From: DASZQL01 sp964391865
GTDB taxonomy: Bacteria > Planctomycetota > Phycisphaerae > Phycisphaerales > UBA1924
DNA length: 64,000 nt
Direction of reading: 5' to 3'
Assembly: GCA_964391865.1 (NCBI GenBank)
Contig: CAYMNQ010000002.1
Location: 310,001-374,000, forward strand
The notes below the pieces were generated by a model that had not been told where the DNA came from, did no database searches, and saw only the letters and a program-made list of their open reading frames with translations. Made by a program: the position numbers and the translations under genes. Of this stretch, positions 33,970 to 43,805 are shown piece by piece; positions within the stretch are counted from its first letter, which is position 1; each line of letters starts with the position of its first letter.

Positions 33970-36786
33970 ATGAGCCGCATCAATCAGCCGACGCACGATC
34001 ATTCAAATCGACTCTCCGCCGCCGAGCGGCGGCCCGGCTCGGCGCGCCGCGCACCGCGCCGCGGCGTCACCGGTGTGCTCGCGATGATGTTCCTCGTCCT
34101 GTTCTCCTCCCTCGCCGTCGCGATGGCGGTGGTCAGCAAGGGCAACCTGCGCACCGCCGAGACGCACCTGCGCGTGACGCGCGCCATGGGCGCGGTCGAC
34201 ACGGGCATGGATATCGCCGCGGCCCGCTTGTCCGAGGCGGCGTCGCGCTTCGTGGTCGCGAAGGGGCAGATCACGCCCGACTACGCCGCCGAGCTGTGGG
34301 CCGGCACGTATAGCGACTCCCCCTCGGTGCGCGTGCTGCCCGCGCTGTACGGGCGTGCTGAGGACTCGCCCCCCGACGGGATCGCGGCGGCGCTCGCCGC
34401 CCATCACGCGGGCGACGAAGAAGCCGATCCCGCCGGCGACATCACGCTCCCCGACGCGCCCGACGGCTGGGTCGTCGCGCCGCCCATCGCGCTCGAGAAG
34501 GGCGGCAACGACCAAGCCGTCACTCTGGCCCAGATCACGTATGTCCCGCCCGACGCGAACGGGCGAGTCCGCGCCATCGTCACCGGCTACGACTGGGACT
34601 GGACCCGCAGCCGCTGGATCACCCGCACCGCGCAGCAGTCGTTCAACATCAGCAAGCCCGTCAACCACGCGATCGTGGCGCCCAGCCGCGTGATGATCGG
34701 GCGGAACGTTCAGATCTCCGGGCCGCTGGGCATCCGCTACGACAGCGACGCGCTCGACGAGATCGACGGCGCGCCGGTCACGATCAAGTCCGACTTCAAG
34801 GGTCTGAACAACCTGCTCGACCGCAAGCTCGACGATTTCTACGCCAAGGTGCTCCTCGATGATGTCGACGGCGACAACCGCCTGCGCCGCAACCACGCCG
34901 TCGAGTCCCGCTCGCTCGCCGCGCTCAACCTCAACGACTACGACGACGATGACGCCGCCGACAACGCCTTCACCGACCTGACGCGCGACGGCATCGTTGA
35001 TGACTTCGACATCTTCCTGAAGCATTATGACGCGAACGGCGACCGCCGCGTCATCTGCGCATCCGCGCTGACCAACGGCACCACCGTGCAGGGGCAGAGC
35101 CCCGAATTCACCGCCGACAACTCGCTCGCGCTCCTGATCGACTCGGGCAAGCCCGACCGCAACAACAACAAGAAGCGCAACGGCGATCTCGTCGACGGAG
35201 AGTGGGACTGGGACACATTCGCGGACAACAACGGCGACGGCATCCGCGACGCCGACGACCGCGATCTCAACGACATCAAGCTCGGCTACCGCGACGGCGT
35301 GCTCGACTACAAGGACCAGTACGCCAAACTGCGCGGGCACATCAAGCTCCGCGCCTCGCGCTCGCAGTGGGAAGCCTCCGACGACGGCTTCGGCTCGCCC
35401 ATCGGCGACTACCAGGAGCAGGTCCAGGGCGCCATCCGCGCCACCGCCCCTGATCAGCCCGTCGAGTTCGACGCTTCAGACGACGAGCTCCCGCCGTTTA
35501 CCGATGAGAGCTTCAGCGAAGCCACCGAAGCGCTCACCGCGCTCACCGAGGACGCCGAGTCGTTCGCCGACCAAGTCGCCGAGCAGGGCGGCGTGGGCTT
35601 CGCACCGCCGCGCCGGGTTGAATCAACGCCCTACGGCTCGCCGACCCCCGCCGACTGGTACAGCCGCCCCGTTTATCAGGACATGACCTTCCACAACGTC
35701 ACCATCCCGATGGGCAACAACGGCCTGTTCATCAACTGCACGTTCATCGGCGTGACGCGCGTCCAGTGCTACACCAACAACACCCACCTCTCGTGGACGT
35801 ACTACGGGCAGGAGACGCGCGACCCCCAGACCGGTGCACTCACGCTCACCTACCCCCCGCCCCCCGCCGAGAGCCCGAGCGCCCTCGACAAGGGCTACAG
35901 CACCCCCGGCGCGCCGGGCTACGACGGCCTCCCCGACGTCCTCCGCGTGGGCGTCGACCTCAACGGCGACGGCGTGGCGAGTGACATCTGCACCAACACC
36001 AAGCAGCTCTCCAACAACATCCGCTTCCACGACTGCCTCTTCGTCGGCTCCATCGTCGCCGACAAGCCCTCCATCTTCCACCACACGCGCAACAAGCTCG
36101 TCTTCACCGGCTCGACCCGATTCACCGACGAGCACCCAGACTACCCCGACGATGCACGCTACAACCCGAGCGATGAAGAACTCGTCGAGATCCAGAAGAG
36201 CTCGATGATGCTCCCCAACTACTCCGTCGACATCGGCACCAACAACTCCGACGCCGACCAGGACGTCCGCCTGCGCGGCGCCGTCATCGCGGGCGTCCTC
36301 GACGTCCGCGGCAACGCCTCCATCGACGGCGTGCTGCTCCTCACCTTCGCGCCCGAGTACGGCGCCGCGCCACTCTCCATCTACGGGCAAGCCGCCGGCG
36401 ATCCCGCCGACTTCAATATCACCCTCGGCTACTTCAGCCAGGACGACGGCGATGAAGAGGGCTTCGACCTCAGCTCGCTCACCGATCTCGACGGCAACGG
36501 CTCGGTCGACGTCGGCTGGGACTCCGCCCGCGATCCCGCCACGGGCGAACTCGTCCCCGTTGGCAGTGCGCCGGACCCCATCCCCGACAGCTACTTCGAC
36601 GGCGTGCCCGACACCGACGCCGATATCTCGCCCGGCGCCTTCGCCCGCAGGGCCGTCGCGTTCAACGGCTTCGGCAAGATCGTCCTCAACCACAACCCCG
36701 ACCTCGTGCTGCCCGACGGGCTCGAAATCCCGCTGGCGATCACCCCCATCCGATCGACCTACGCCGAGGGGCATTTCACGGAGTAA
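33970..36786 (+). CDS. 938-residue PilX-like pilus protein with calcium-loop-like motifs
   Basis: ATG 33970 is preferred (GGGGA seven bases upstream). After a basic Arg-rich leader, RRG precedes VTGVLAMMFLVLFSSLAVAM, a PilX/GspK-type membrane helix lacking Glu5, then a long amphipathic helix as in pilins. The remaining roughly 850 residues are unlike any minor pilin I know. They carry several Asp/Asn/Gly loops: DLTRDGIVDDF near residue 336, DNNGDGIRDADDRDLND near 418, DLNGDGVASD near 663 and DLDGNGSVDVGWD near 839. The C-terminal part is beta-rich (FHDCLFVGSIVADKPSIFHH; VAFNGFGKIVLNHNP). By position it could be a tip or adhesive subunit; this is inference. Confidence 0.65.
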   Translation: MSRINQPTHDHSNRLSAAERRPGSARRAPRRGVTGVLAMMFLVLFSSLAVAMAVVSKGNLRTAETHLRVTRAMGAVDTGMDIAAARLSEAASRFVVAKGQITPDYAAELWAGTYSDSPSVRVLPALYGRAEDSPPDGIAAALAAHHAGDEEADPAGDITLPDAPDGWVVAPPIALEKGGNDQAVTLAQITYVPPDANGRVRAIVTGYDWDWTRSRWITRTAQQSFNISKPVNHAIVAPSRVMIGRNVQISGPLGIRYDSDALDEIDGAPVTIKSDFKGLNNLLDRKLDDFYAKVLLDDVDGDNRLRRNHAVESRSLAALNLNDYDDDDAADNAFTDLTRDGIVDDFDIFLKHYDANGDRRVICASALTNGTTVQGQSPEFTADNSLALLIDSGKPDRNNNKKRNGDLVDGEWDWDTFADNNGDGIRDADDRDLNDIKLGYRDGVLDYKDQYAKLRGHIKLRASRSQWEASDDGFGSPIGDYQEQVQGAIRATAPDQPVEFDASDDELPPFTDESFSEATEALTALTEDAESFADQVAEQGGVGFAPPRRVESTPYGSPTPADWYSRPVYQDMTFHNVTIPMGNNGLFINCTFIGVTRVQCYTNNTHLSWTYYGQETRDPQTGALTLTYPPPPAESPSALDKGYSTPGAPGYDGLPDVLRVGVDLNGDGVASDICTNTKQLSNNIRFHDCLFVGSIVADKPSIFHHTRNKLVFTGSTRFTDEHPDYPDDARYNPSDEELVEIQKSSMMLPNYSVDIGTNNSDADQDVRLRGAVIAGVLDVRGNASIDGVLLLTFAPEYGAAPLSIYGQAAGDPADFNITLGYFSQDDGDEEGFDLSSLTDLDGNGSVDVGWDSARDPATGELVPVGSAPDPIPDSYFDGVPDTDADISPGAFARRAVAFNGFGKIVLNHNPDLVLPDGLEIPLAITPIRSTYAEGHFTE

Positions 36787-36792
36787 CCGCCC

Positions 36793-37509
36793 ATGACGAC
36801 CCGCACCACCAACCCGTCATCGCGCCGTGAACGCAAGAGCGCCCGCCGCGCGCGCCGGGGCCTCTCGCTGGTTGAAATGATGATCGCCCTGTCGATCAGC
36901 AGCACGCTGCTCGCCAGCGCCCTCGTCGCGCTCGACGGTATGTTCAAGGGCTACCAGCAGACCACCGAGTCGGCGTCCACGCACGTCGTCTCGCGCATCG
37001 TCGCCACGCGCCTGATGGGCATGATCCGCACCGGCTCCGACTTCGGCCCGATCCCCGACGACATCCTCGACGCGGGCAGCAACCCCATCAACGCCGACTA
37101 CTTCGAGTTCGCCAGCCAGAAAGACGCGAACGGCAACGTCACCCAGATCACCCGCATCGAGCACCGCCGACCCGGCGCGGAAGCGGAACTCAACAGTTGG
37201 GGCGCGGACGACGACGTCCCCGAATCCGCTCAGCCCATGAGCGAGGACACCGAGCCGGGCGAGCTGTGGTTCGTCCTCATCGACCCCACCGGGGCGGAGC
37301 CGGAGATCATCACCCAACATCCGCTCCTCACGGGCGTCGGGCGCGTCATCTTCACGCTCCACTTCGACGTCGGCCCGCGCCTCACCCGCGCCACGATCGA
37401 CATGACCATCGCGCCGAACGACTCGCGCGACCTCACCATCCACACCGACAACACGCCCAAGACCATCCGGCTCGTCGGCTCGGCCGTCCCGAGACAGTCG
37501 ATCGAGTAG
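36793..37509 (+). CDS. Prepilin-like minor pilus protein, PilW-type
   Basis: 238 residues. A long basic leader (KSARRARRG) precedes LSLVEMMIALSISSTLLASA; Glu5 is present and Leu replaces Phe1. The rest fits the PilW/GspJ class: TESASTHVVSRIVATRLMGM in the long helix, then a beta-rich head. It begins six bases after the 938-residue gene and ends the minor pilin set. A hairpin pair sits just downstream. Confidence 0.7.
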   Translation: MTTRTTNPSSRRERKSARRARRGLSLVEMMIALSISSTLLASALVALDGMFKGYQQTTESASTHVVSRIVATRLMGMIRTGSDFGPIPDDILDAGSNPINADYFEFASQKDANGNVTQITRIEHRRPGAEAELNSWGADDDVPESAQPMSEDTEPGELWFVLIDPTGAEPEIITQHPLLTGVGRVIFTLHFDVGPRLTRATIDMTIAPNDSRDLTIHTDNTPKTIRLVGSAVPRQSIE

Positions 37510-37533
37510 TCACTGCGCTCACGGCCGCAGGGT

Positions 37534-37563
37534 GCCGCGGCCGATGCTCTGATCGGCCACGGC
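37534..37563. repeat. REP-like hairpin with GCTCTG loop, copy 2
   Basis: Core GGCCGAT-GCTCTG-ATCGGCC at 37539-37558, extended by GCCG/CGGC across one C/A mismatch. Bases 37539-37561 are identical to 17565-17587. It lies 25 bases after a pilin-like gene. Confidence 0.8.
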
Positions 37564-37587
37564 TCGGCGCCAACTCGCGCACGCATC

Positions 37588-37610
37588 ATGCCGAGCAGAG
37601 CCTCGGCCAT
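37588..37610. repeat. REP-like hairpin with CAGAGC loop, inverted partner
   Basis: ATGCCGAG-CAGAGC-CTCGGCCAT forms an eight-base stem with one bulge. Its loop CAGAGC is the reverse complement of GCTCTG, so it is an inverted relative of the hairpin 24 bases upstream, an arrangement like a REPIN doublet. Confidence 0.65.
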
Positions 37611-37681
37611 GCCAACCGGAATGACCTCCAAGCGGTGCGCGGCGGCTCCCCCCCATCCCCGCTACCATTCCCCGCCCGCGC

Positions 37682-38485
37682 ATGCCCCCCGAACCGAGAA
37701 ACCCGCCAAGCCCGCACGAGACGGCCCATCTGCCGCTCGATATCGCCGCGCACGAGGGCAAGTACGTCGACGACTTCCGCCGAACGCGCCCGGTGCTGTG
37801 GCTGGTCACGCTGATCGCGCCCTTCGTCGCCACGCTCGGGGCGCTGATCGTCACCTACTTCATCAAAGGCCCCGAGTTCACCCAGAAACTTGTGGGCACC
37901 GCCTTCATCACCTTCTTCGCCTTGGGGCGTTTCGTGATCCTCGGCGGGCAGGATGCCGACACCGACGCCGTGCGCCGGTTCCTCAGCCCCGAGGAACTCT
38001 TCGCGATGGTGATGTGGATGGACATCTGCGTGGCGATGCTCTTCGTCTATCACGCCGGGTTCATGTTCCGAATCCCTTTCATCGGCCCGCGCCTCGCGGC
38101 ATTGGTCGAAGACGGGCAGTACATCCTGAAGAGCCAGCGCTGGATGCGCCGACTCACGATGATCGGGCTGATCGCGTTCGTCGCCTTCCCCCTCGCCGCC
38201 ACCGGCAGCGTGGGCGGGTCGATCTTCGGGCGACTGCTGGGGCTGAGCCGCCCCGCCACCTTCTTCGGCATCATCGTTGGCAGCTTCGTCGGCTGCGGCG
38301 CGATGTACCTCGGCGCGGAGATCATCGGCCAGTACATCAACCGCGATAACCCGCTCCTCTTCTGGGGCGGGATGGCGACCATCGCCCTGCTCGTCATCCT
38401 TCTGAACATGCGTTACCAGAAGATGAAGAAGCAGTCCCTCGCCGAGCGCGTCTCCACAAACAAGCAGTCTCAACAAGCGGCGTGA
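37682..38485 (+). CDS. Polytopic membrane protein, small multidrug export (COG2426-like)
   Basis: 267 residues with about six membrane helices (VTLIAPFVATLGALIVTYF, TAFITFFALGRFVILGG, IGLIAFVAFPLAATGSVG, GIIVGSFVGCGAMYLG, ATIALLVILLNM). The segment FPLAATGSVGGSIFGRLLGL resembles the FPLPGTGAxxGxxxAxLLGL signature of the small multidrug export family, which supports a transporter-like fold but not a known substrate. No ribosome site is seen; TACCAT ends 13 bases before the ATG. It appears to be a single-gene unit. Confidence 0.6.
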   Translation: MPPEPRNPPSPHETAHLPLDIAAHEGKYVDDFRRTRPVLWLVTLIAPFVATLGALIVTYFIKGPEFTQKLVGTAFITFFALGRFVILGGQDADTDAVRRFLSPEELFAMVMWMDICVAMLFVYHAGFMFRIPFIGPRLAALVEDGQYILKSQRWMRRLTMIGLIAFVAFPLAATGSVGGSIFGRLLGLSRPATFFGIIVGSFVGCGAMYLGAEIIGQYINRDNPLLFWGGMATIALLVILLNMRYQKMKKQSLAERVSTNKQSQQAA

Positions 38486-38657
38486 CCCGCCCCCCCCGGC
38501 CCCCGGTCCCGGCATCCATTACAAACCGTCGCATGAGCACGCCGAATTCGGACGTGTTTTTTTCGGTCTGCCCGAGCAAAAACCACTGGCCTTCGGCCTC
38601 GGTCTACCCCACAATTCAGGCATCGATCACGCTGATCGTTCCGTTGGAGAGACACCC

Positions 38658-40832
38658 ATGAAGCGCTCGCTCAACCGCCGCCTGTCGGCTCTCGCTATCG
38701 CCCTTCCCTTCGCCCTCGCCGCCGGCGCGAGCGGCGCGACGTGGTTCGTCGACGACGACGCCTCGGGGCTGAACAACGGAACCTCGTGGGCCAACGCCTT
38801 CACGAATCTTCAGTCGGCGATCACCGCCGCTCAGGCGGGCGATGAGATTTGGGTCGCCGCCGGCGAGTACAAACCGACGGGCACCCTCGATCGAACGATC
38901 ACCTTCCAACTCAAGCTGGGCGTCACTATGCGCGGCGGATTCGAGGGCGACGAAACCAGTCCGGGCCAACGACCCGCCGACTCCGATCCCACCGCAGCCG
39001 ACCCCGCCGAGGATTCGATCCTTTCGGGCGACATCGGCGCACCGGGCTTCGGCGACAACTCCTACCACGTCGTCACCGGCACCGGGACCAACGTCTTCAC
39101 CGTGCTCGAACGCTTCGCCGTCGGCAACGGCGAAGCCACCGCGACCCTCGGCGGCGGGCTCTACAACTCCCCCGGCTCGCCCACCGTCCGCGACTGCCTC
39201 TTCTTCAACAACCGCTCGGACTTCGGCGGGTCCGCCGTCTTCAACGAGCTGTCGTCCTTCGTTGTGCTGAACAACTGCGTCTTCCGCGACAACCAGGCGC
39301 TCGGCAACGGCCGCGGCGGGGCGATTAGCAATTTCAACGGCCCCTCGGGCAACATCGTCGGCTGCACCTTCATCAACAACTTCGCGAACAGCGGCGGCGG
39401 GGCGATCCTCAACTCCAACGCCACGCTCACCATCGACGATTGCCTCTTCGACAACAACGTCGGCAACAGCAACGACGGCGGGGCGGTCTGGAGCATCTTC
39501 TCCAGCATCCTCTTCCGCGAATGCACCTTCAAAAACAACCGAACCAACACCTCGCTCGGCTCCGCCACCGCTGGCGGCGTGTCCGCCACCGGCGGGCTCT
39601 GCACCATCGAGGACTCCGTCTTCGACGGCAACGTCGGCTGGCAGGGCGGCGGGCTCACCGCCTGGCTCGGCTGCTCCCTCGTCGTCCGCGACACCCTCTT
39701 CACCAATAACAACGGCGCCATCTCTGGCGCGGGCATCCACATCATCCACGACAACGCTTTCGCCCAGATCGAGAACTGCACCTTCACCAACAACACCACC
39801 GCCGCCGGCTTCGGCCAGGGAGCCGGCGTCTACATCAACCATTTCAACACCAACGTCTTCAACTGCTCATTCACCGGCAACAACGCCAGCCGCGGCGGCG
39901 CGATGTTCATCAACGCGTCCGCCACCGTCCGCGATTGCATCATCACCGGGAATTCAGTCACCAACGGGCAGGGCGCAGGCATCTTCGTCAACAACGGCTC
40001 GCCCACCATCGTCAACTGCGCCATCGTCTCGAACAACGCCATCGGATCGGGCGGCGGCGCGGTGGTCGGCGGCGGATCGCCCAAGTTCATCAACTGCCTC
40101 ATCGCGGGCAACACCTCCAGCGTGCTCGGCGGGGGCGTGCTGGTCAACAACGGCCAATTCCCCGCCGCCCCCCAGTTCATCAACTGCACCGTCGCCAACA
40201 ACAACGCCGACTCTTTCGGCGGCGGGTTCGGCATCTTCAGCGGCAACACCACGCTCTCCGGCTGCATCGTCCGCGGTAACACCGCCTTCTTCGATGCCCA
40301 GTTCCGCTTCGTCGGCGGCACGCTCGGCATCGCCTACTCCAACATCCAGGGCGGGTTCGTCGGCACGGGAAACATCGACGCCGACCCTCTCTTCCTCAAC
40401 CCCGCCGACGCCGACGGCGCCGACAACAACCTCGGCACTTCCGACGACGGCTTCACGCTGACGCCCGGCTCCCCCTGCCTCGACGCCGCCAGCAACCCCG
40501 CGCTCGACGCCGCGCTCCCCGCCGGTGTGGTCGTCGAACTCTCCGGCTTCTCTCGCTTCCGCGATGATCCCGCCGCCGCCGACACCGGGCTGCTTTCGGC
40601 GATGAACCCCGGCATTGCGGACATGGGCGCGTACGAACGCCAACCGCCGCCCGTCTGCCCGGGCGATGCCGACGGCGATGGCAGCGTGGGTTTGGGCGAT
40701 GTCGCAGAATTGATCCAGCACTGGGATTTCACCGTCACACCCGGAACCGACGGCGACCTCGACTTCAACGGCACTGTCAACCTCGCCGACCTAGCCATCG
40801 TGATCATCAACTGGACCCGCGTTTGCGATTAG
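38658..40832 (+). CDS. Secreted parallel beta-helix protein with C-terminal dockerin-like module
   Basis: 724 residues. Signal peptide to about AGASGA-TWFVDD. WFVDDDASGLNNGTSWANAF is the usual opening of planctomycete/Bacteroidota beta-helix proteins, followed by more than 15 repeats of the form GG-A/G-hydrophobic with NC-x-F/I-x-N-N (IVGCTFINNFANSGGGAIL; FINCTVANNNADSFGGGFGI). The last 60 residues are a dockerin-like pair: GDADGDGSVGLGDVAELIQH and GDLDFNGTVNLADLAIVIIN. GGAGAGA precedes ATG 38658. It is probably exported and bound to a surface partner through the dockerin-like module; no cohesin is seen here. Confidence 0.82.
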   Translation: MKRSLNRRLSALAIALPFALAAGASGATWFVDDDASGLNNGTSWANAFTNLQSAITAAQAGDEIWVAAGEYKPTGTLDRTITFQLKLGVTMRGGFEGDETSPGQRPADSDPTAADPAEDSILSGDIGAPGFGDNSYHVVTGTGTNVFTVLERFAVGNGEATATLGGGLYNSPGSPTVRDCLFFNNRSDFGGSAVFNELSSFVVLNNCVFRDNQALGNGRGGAISNFNGPSGNIVGCTFINNFANSGGGAILNSNATLTIDDCLFDNNVGNSNDGGAVWSIFSSILFRECTFKNNRTNTSLGSATAGGVSATGGLCTIEDSVFDGNVGWQGGGLTAWLGCSLVVRDTLFTNNNGAISGAGIHIIHDNAFAQIENCTFTNNTTAAGFGQGAGVYINHFNTNVFNCSFTGNNASRGGAMFINASATVRDCIITGNSVTNGQGAGIFVNNGSPTIVNCAIVSNNAIGSGGGAVVGGGSPKFINCLIAGNTSSVLGGGVLVNNGQFPAAPQFINCTVANNNADSFGGGFGIFSGNTTLSGCIVRGNTAFFDAQFRFVGGTLGIAYSNIQGGFVGTGNIDADPLFLNPADADGADNNLGTSDDGFTLTPGSPCLDAASNPALDAALPAGVVVELSGFSRFRDDPAAADTGLLSAMNPGIADMGAYERQPPPVCPGDADGDGSVGLGDVAELIQHWDFTVTPGTDGDLDFNGTVNLADLAIVIINWTRVCD

Positions 40833-41289
40833 TCGCACCGGGCCGCGCGCCGCCCAGCCGGCTCATCGCGGGCCGTGACGTACGTTCAATCAGCATGCAT
40901 TGCCATCCACAGTAGTGCGCGCACCGCAAACCGATGCCGCGCATCGAGTCACGCCATCACCGCTTCGGTGGGGTTGCGCACGGTGCTGAATCGTCACGCA
41001 CGCGGCGGCGATACGGCTTTGTACGCAAATTGACCGGGAGCAGCCCGGTGTAATCCCGAAATGTTAAAGCTTTCCTCATGGATTGGACCCCGGGGAGGAC
41101 TTTGGTAGCGATAATACAGAATAAGGGCGAGGAGCAACACGATTGCTGAGGGGCAACCGGTTGCATGGTTGATCGGGAAGATCTTGATTGATTCGAGTGG
41201 CGAACCGGTGCCGGTGCGTACCTGTCACACGTTCGCAAATCGCTGTTCGCTATTGGAGTCTCTCGCCCATGATGCCGGGAGCTGTCGCC
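40833..41289. other. Intergenic, 457 bases upstream of a LuxR-type gene
   Basis: Both strands read without a supported gene. AT-richer stretches (about 41110-41130 and 41170-41200) may contain the promoter of the regulator at 41290. No terminator with a T tract was found after the beta-helix gene. Confidence 0.4.
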
Positions 41290-42033
41290 ATGACAAATCC
41301 ACTGACGCTCAATCTGCCCACGCTGAGTACGGCGTCGATGAGTGCGCTCTTCGCTGACACGCGCGCGGGCGTCATCCTGTTCGATCGCGACGGGCGCTCG
41401 CTCGACGCGAACCGACAGGTGCGAACTCAGACGGGAGAAGCCGCCGAGGCGTGGACCTTCTGGGCGCTTGACCGGCTGCCCACAGACTACGCGCGCGAAC
41501 GCCTGGGCGTCATCCGCCGCGCAATCGACACCGGTCGCGTCATCAAGGTGCTCGGCATGTCGGGCGGTGTGCTCAAGTGCAGCACGTACCGACCGTACCG
41601 CGAATCGAGCGTCGGCGAAGACCGCTGCCTTACCATTTGCCAGCCGATCGACCACAGCGATCCGATCATCACGCAGGAAAGCAACATCGATTTCGAGATC
41701 GTCCGCGCTCAGGTCCACGACCTCGGGATCCTCGCCAAGCTCACCGAGCGCGAGCTCGAGTTGCTCTCCCTCATCGGCGAGGGGCACAGCACCGCCGAGA
41801 TCGCCAAGCGCCTGCACCGCTCGATCAAGACGGTCGAGTGGCACCGCGCGTCGATCGGCGCGAAGCTCGGCGTGAAGAACCGCGTCGAGCTGGCCCGCAT
41901 CGCCCTGCATGCCGGGCTCGCCGGGATGAGCGCCGAAGAGATCCGCGAGCTTCACGCGCATTCCAGCAAGAGCGCGGCGGCACCGATCACAAACTCGAAC
42001 CCGATCCCCGTGGTCGGGGCGGACAACGCCTGA
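41290..42033 (+). CDS. LuxR/GerE-type regulator with PAS-like N-terminus
   Basis: 247 residues from ATG 41290 (GGGAG nine bases upstream; the frame extends further). The N-terminal half, LFADTRAGVILFDRDGRSLD followed by ANRQVRTQTGE, resembles a PAS fold, so a small ligand or redox input is possible. The C-terminal HTH is LTERELELLSLIGEGHSTAE, IAKRLHRSIKTVEWHRASIG, AKLGVKNRVELARIAL, a typical GerE domain. It converges on gnd with 21 bases between stops. No target is evident. Confidence 0.82.
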   Translation: MTNPLTLNLPTLSTASMSALFADTRAGVILFDRDGRSLDANRQVRTQTGEAAEAWTFWALDRLPTDYARERLGVIRRAIDTGRVIKVLGMSGGVLKCSTYRPYRESSVGEDRCLTICQPIDHSDPIITQESNIDFEIVRAQVHDLGILAKLTERELELLSLIGEGHSTAEIAKRLHRSIKTVEWHRASIGAKLGVKNRVELARIALHAGLAGMSAEEIRELHAHSSKSAAAPITNSNPIPVVGADNA

Positions 42034-42054
42034 GGCCCGGCGGCTGTCGCCGCG

Positions 42055-43605
42055 TCACACCGCCGATTGCCCGCGCCCGGCGCTCCATTCCAGATGGAAG
42101 AACTTCCCGCGCGGCTGGTCCACGCGCTCGTAGGTGTGCGCGCCGAAGTAATCCCGCTGCGCCTGCAGCAGGTTCGCCGGCAGACGGTCGCTGCGGTAGC
42201 TGTCGAAGTAGCTCAGCGCGCTGGCGAACGCGGGGACCGGGATGCCGTCGACCGCGGCGCGGGCCACCACCGCACGCCAGTTCATCTGCGCTGTCTCGAT
42301 CACGCCCGCGAAGTACGGGTCGAGCAGCAGGTTGGGCAGGTCCGCGCGGCGCTGGTACGCCTCGGTGATCTTCTGCAGGAACCGGGCCCGGATGATGCAC
42401 CCGCCGCGGAAGATGCGCGCGATCTCGCCCAGCTTCAGCCCCCACTCGTTCGCGCGCCCGGCGGCGGACATCAGCGCGAACCCCTGCGCGTACGAGCAGA
42501 TCTTCGAGCAGTACAGCGCGTCGCGCACGCAGCCGACCCAATCCCGGCTGCCGTGCTCGGCGGCGATTCCGGGGTGCTGCACGACCGGCGAATGCTGGTG
42601 GCGCTTGGGCGGGTGGATGATCTTCGCCGCCGCCACGCGCTCGTCCTTCATCGAGCTGATGTTCCGCGCGTAGACCGCCTCCGCCATCGTCGGCGCGGGC
42701 ACGCCCAGGTCGAGCGACGAATTGATCGTCCACTTTCCCGTGCCCTTCTGCCCCGCGGCGTCGAGCACCACATCGACAAACGGCTTGCCCGTGACCGGGT
42801 CCTTCTGCTTCAGAATGTCCGCGGTGATCTCGATGAGGAACGAATCAAGATCGCCCGCGTTCCACTCGCTGAACGTCGCGGCCATCTGATCGGTGTTCAT
42901 GCCCAGCGAGTCGCGCATGAAGTGGTACGCCTCGCAGATGAGCTGCATGTCGCCGTACTCGATGCCGTTGTGAACCATCTTCACGTAGTGCCCCGCGCCG
43001 CCGGGGCCGATGTACGTGGTGCAGGGCACACCGCCCGAGACCGGCTTGCCGCGCGACGCGCCGGGGAGCGGGCGGCCGGTCCTCTCGTCCACCTTCGCCG
43101 CGATCGCGGTCCACACCGGTTCGAGCAGCTTCCACGATTCGGGCTTGCCGCCCGGCATGAGCGAAGGACCGAAGCGCGCGCCCTCTTCGCCGCCCGAGAC
43201 GCCCGAGCCGACGAAGAGCAGCCCCTTCTCACCCAGCGCCCTCTCGCGCCGCACGGTGTCCTGCCACTCGGCGTTCCCGCCGTCGACCACCATGTCGCCC
43301 TTTTCGAGTAGCGGCACGAGCGAGTCGATCACCGCGTCGGTGGGCCCGCCGGCTTTCACGAGGATGATGATGCGACGCGGGCGCTTGATCGACGCCACGA
43401 AGTCCTTCAGCTCCGCCGACGGCACCAGCCCGCCGCCCATCGAGCCGAAGACGTTGGGCGGGTTCTTCGCCACGAACTCGTTGGTGACGGCGGTGGTGCG
43501 GTTGTACACCGCGACCTTGAAGCCGTGGTCCGCCATGTTCAGGACGAGGTTCTGACCCATGACCGCGAGACCCACCAGACCCACATCAGCGACAGCGTCG
43601 GGCAT
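42055..43605 (-). CDS. gnd: 6-phosphogluconate dehydrogenase (decarboxylating)
   Basis: 516 residues. The N-terminal Rossmann motif is VGLVGLAVMGQNLVLNMADH, with the NADP-type YNRTT following. The catalytic region is GPGGAGHYVKMVHNGIEYGD near residue 195, containing the catalytic Lys, and the all-helical C-terminal domain includes FIRARFLQ-type IIRARFLQKITEAYQRR. The C-terminus ends near EWSAGRGQSAV. It oxidises 6-phosphogluconate to ribulose 5-phosphate in the pentose phosphate pathway. AAGGAG lies ten bases before ATG 43605. Slightly longer than the usual 470-490 residues. Transaldolase at 52.5 kb serves the same pathway. Confidence 0.95.
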   Translation of the reverse strand: MPDAVADVGLVGLAVMGQNLVLNMADHGFKVAVYNRTTAVTNEFVAKNPPNVFGSMGGGLVPSAELKDFVASIKRPRRIIILVKAGGPTDAVIDSLVPLLEKGDMVVDGGNAEWQDTVRRERALGEKGLLFVGSGVSGGEEGARFGPSLMPGGKPESWKLLEPVWTAIAAKVDERTGRPLPGASRGKPVSGGVPCTTYIGPGGAGHYVKMVHNGIEYGDMQLICEAYHFMRDSLGMNTDQMAATFSEWNAGDLDSFLIEITADILKQKDPVTGKPFVDVVLDAAGQKGTGKWTINSSLDLGVPAPTMAEAVYARNISSMKDERVAAAKIIHPPKRHQHSPVVQHPGIAAEHGSRDWVGCVRDALYCSKICSYAQGFALMSAAGRANEWGLKLGEIARIFRGGCIIRARFLQKITEAYQRRADLPNLLLDPYFAGVIETAQMNWRAVVARAAVDGIPVPAFASALSYFDSYRSDRLPANLLQAQRDYFGAHTYERVDQPRGKFFHLEWSAGRGQSAV

Positions 43606-43805
43606 GTTCAGCGAGCTCCTTGGCGAGAAAGTCACGAGGCTCCGTCCACGCGAACGATTGTCGGGCGGGGGGCGGCATTCGGCAAGCGGCCGAGCAGCGC
43701 CCTTCACAGGTGGCACGCACACGGCTCTGAATGTGCGTGGAGTTCATCGCCATGTGTGAAGCATCCTCGCCCAAAGCTGCGAGCATGCCACCCGTGCCAA
43801 ATTCC

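Noticed and set aside
40957..41961. Minus-strand 334-codon frame overlapping the LuxR-type gene
   Set aside because: No domain or start signal; the plus-strand GerE HTH is unmistakable and its Shine-Dalgarno is good.
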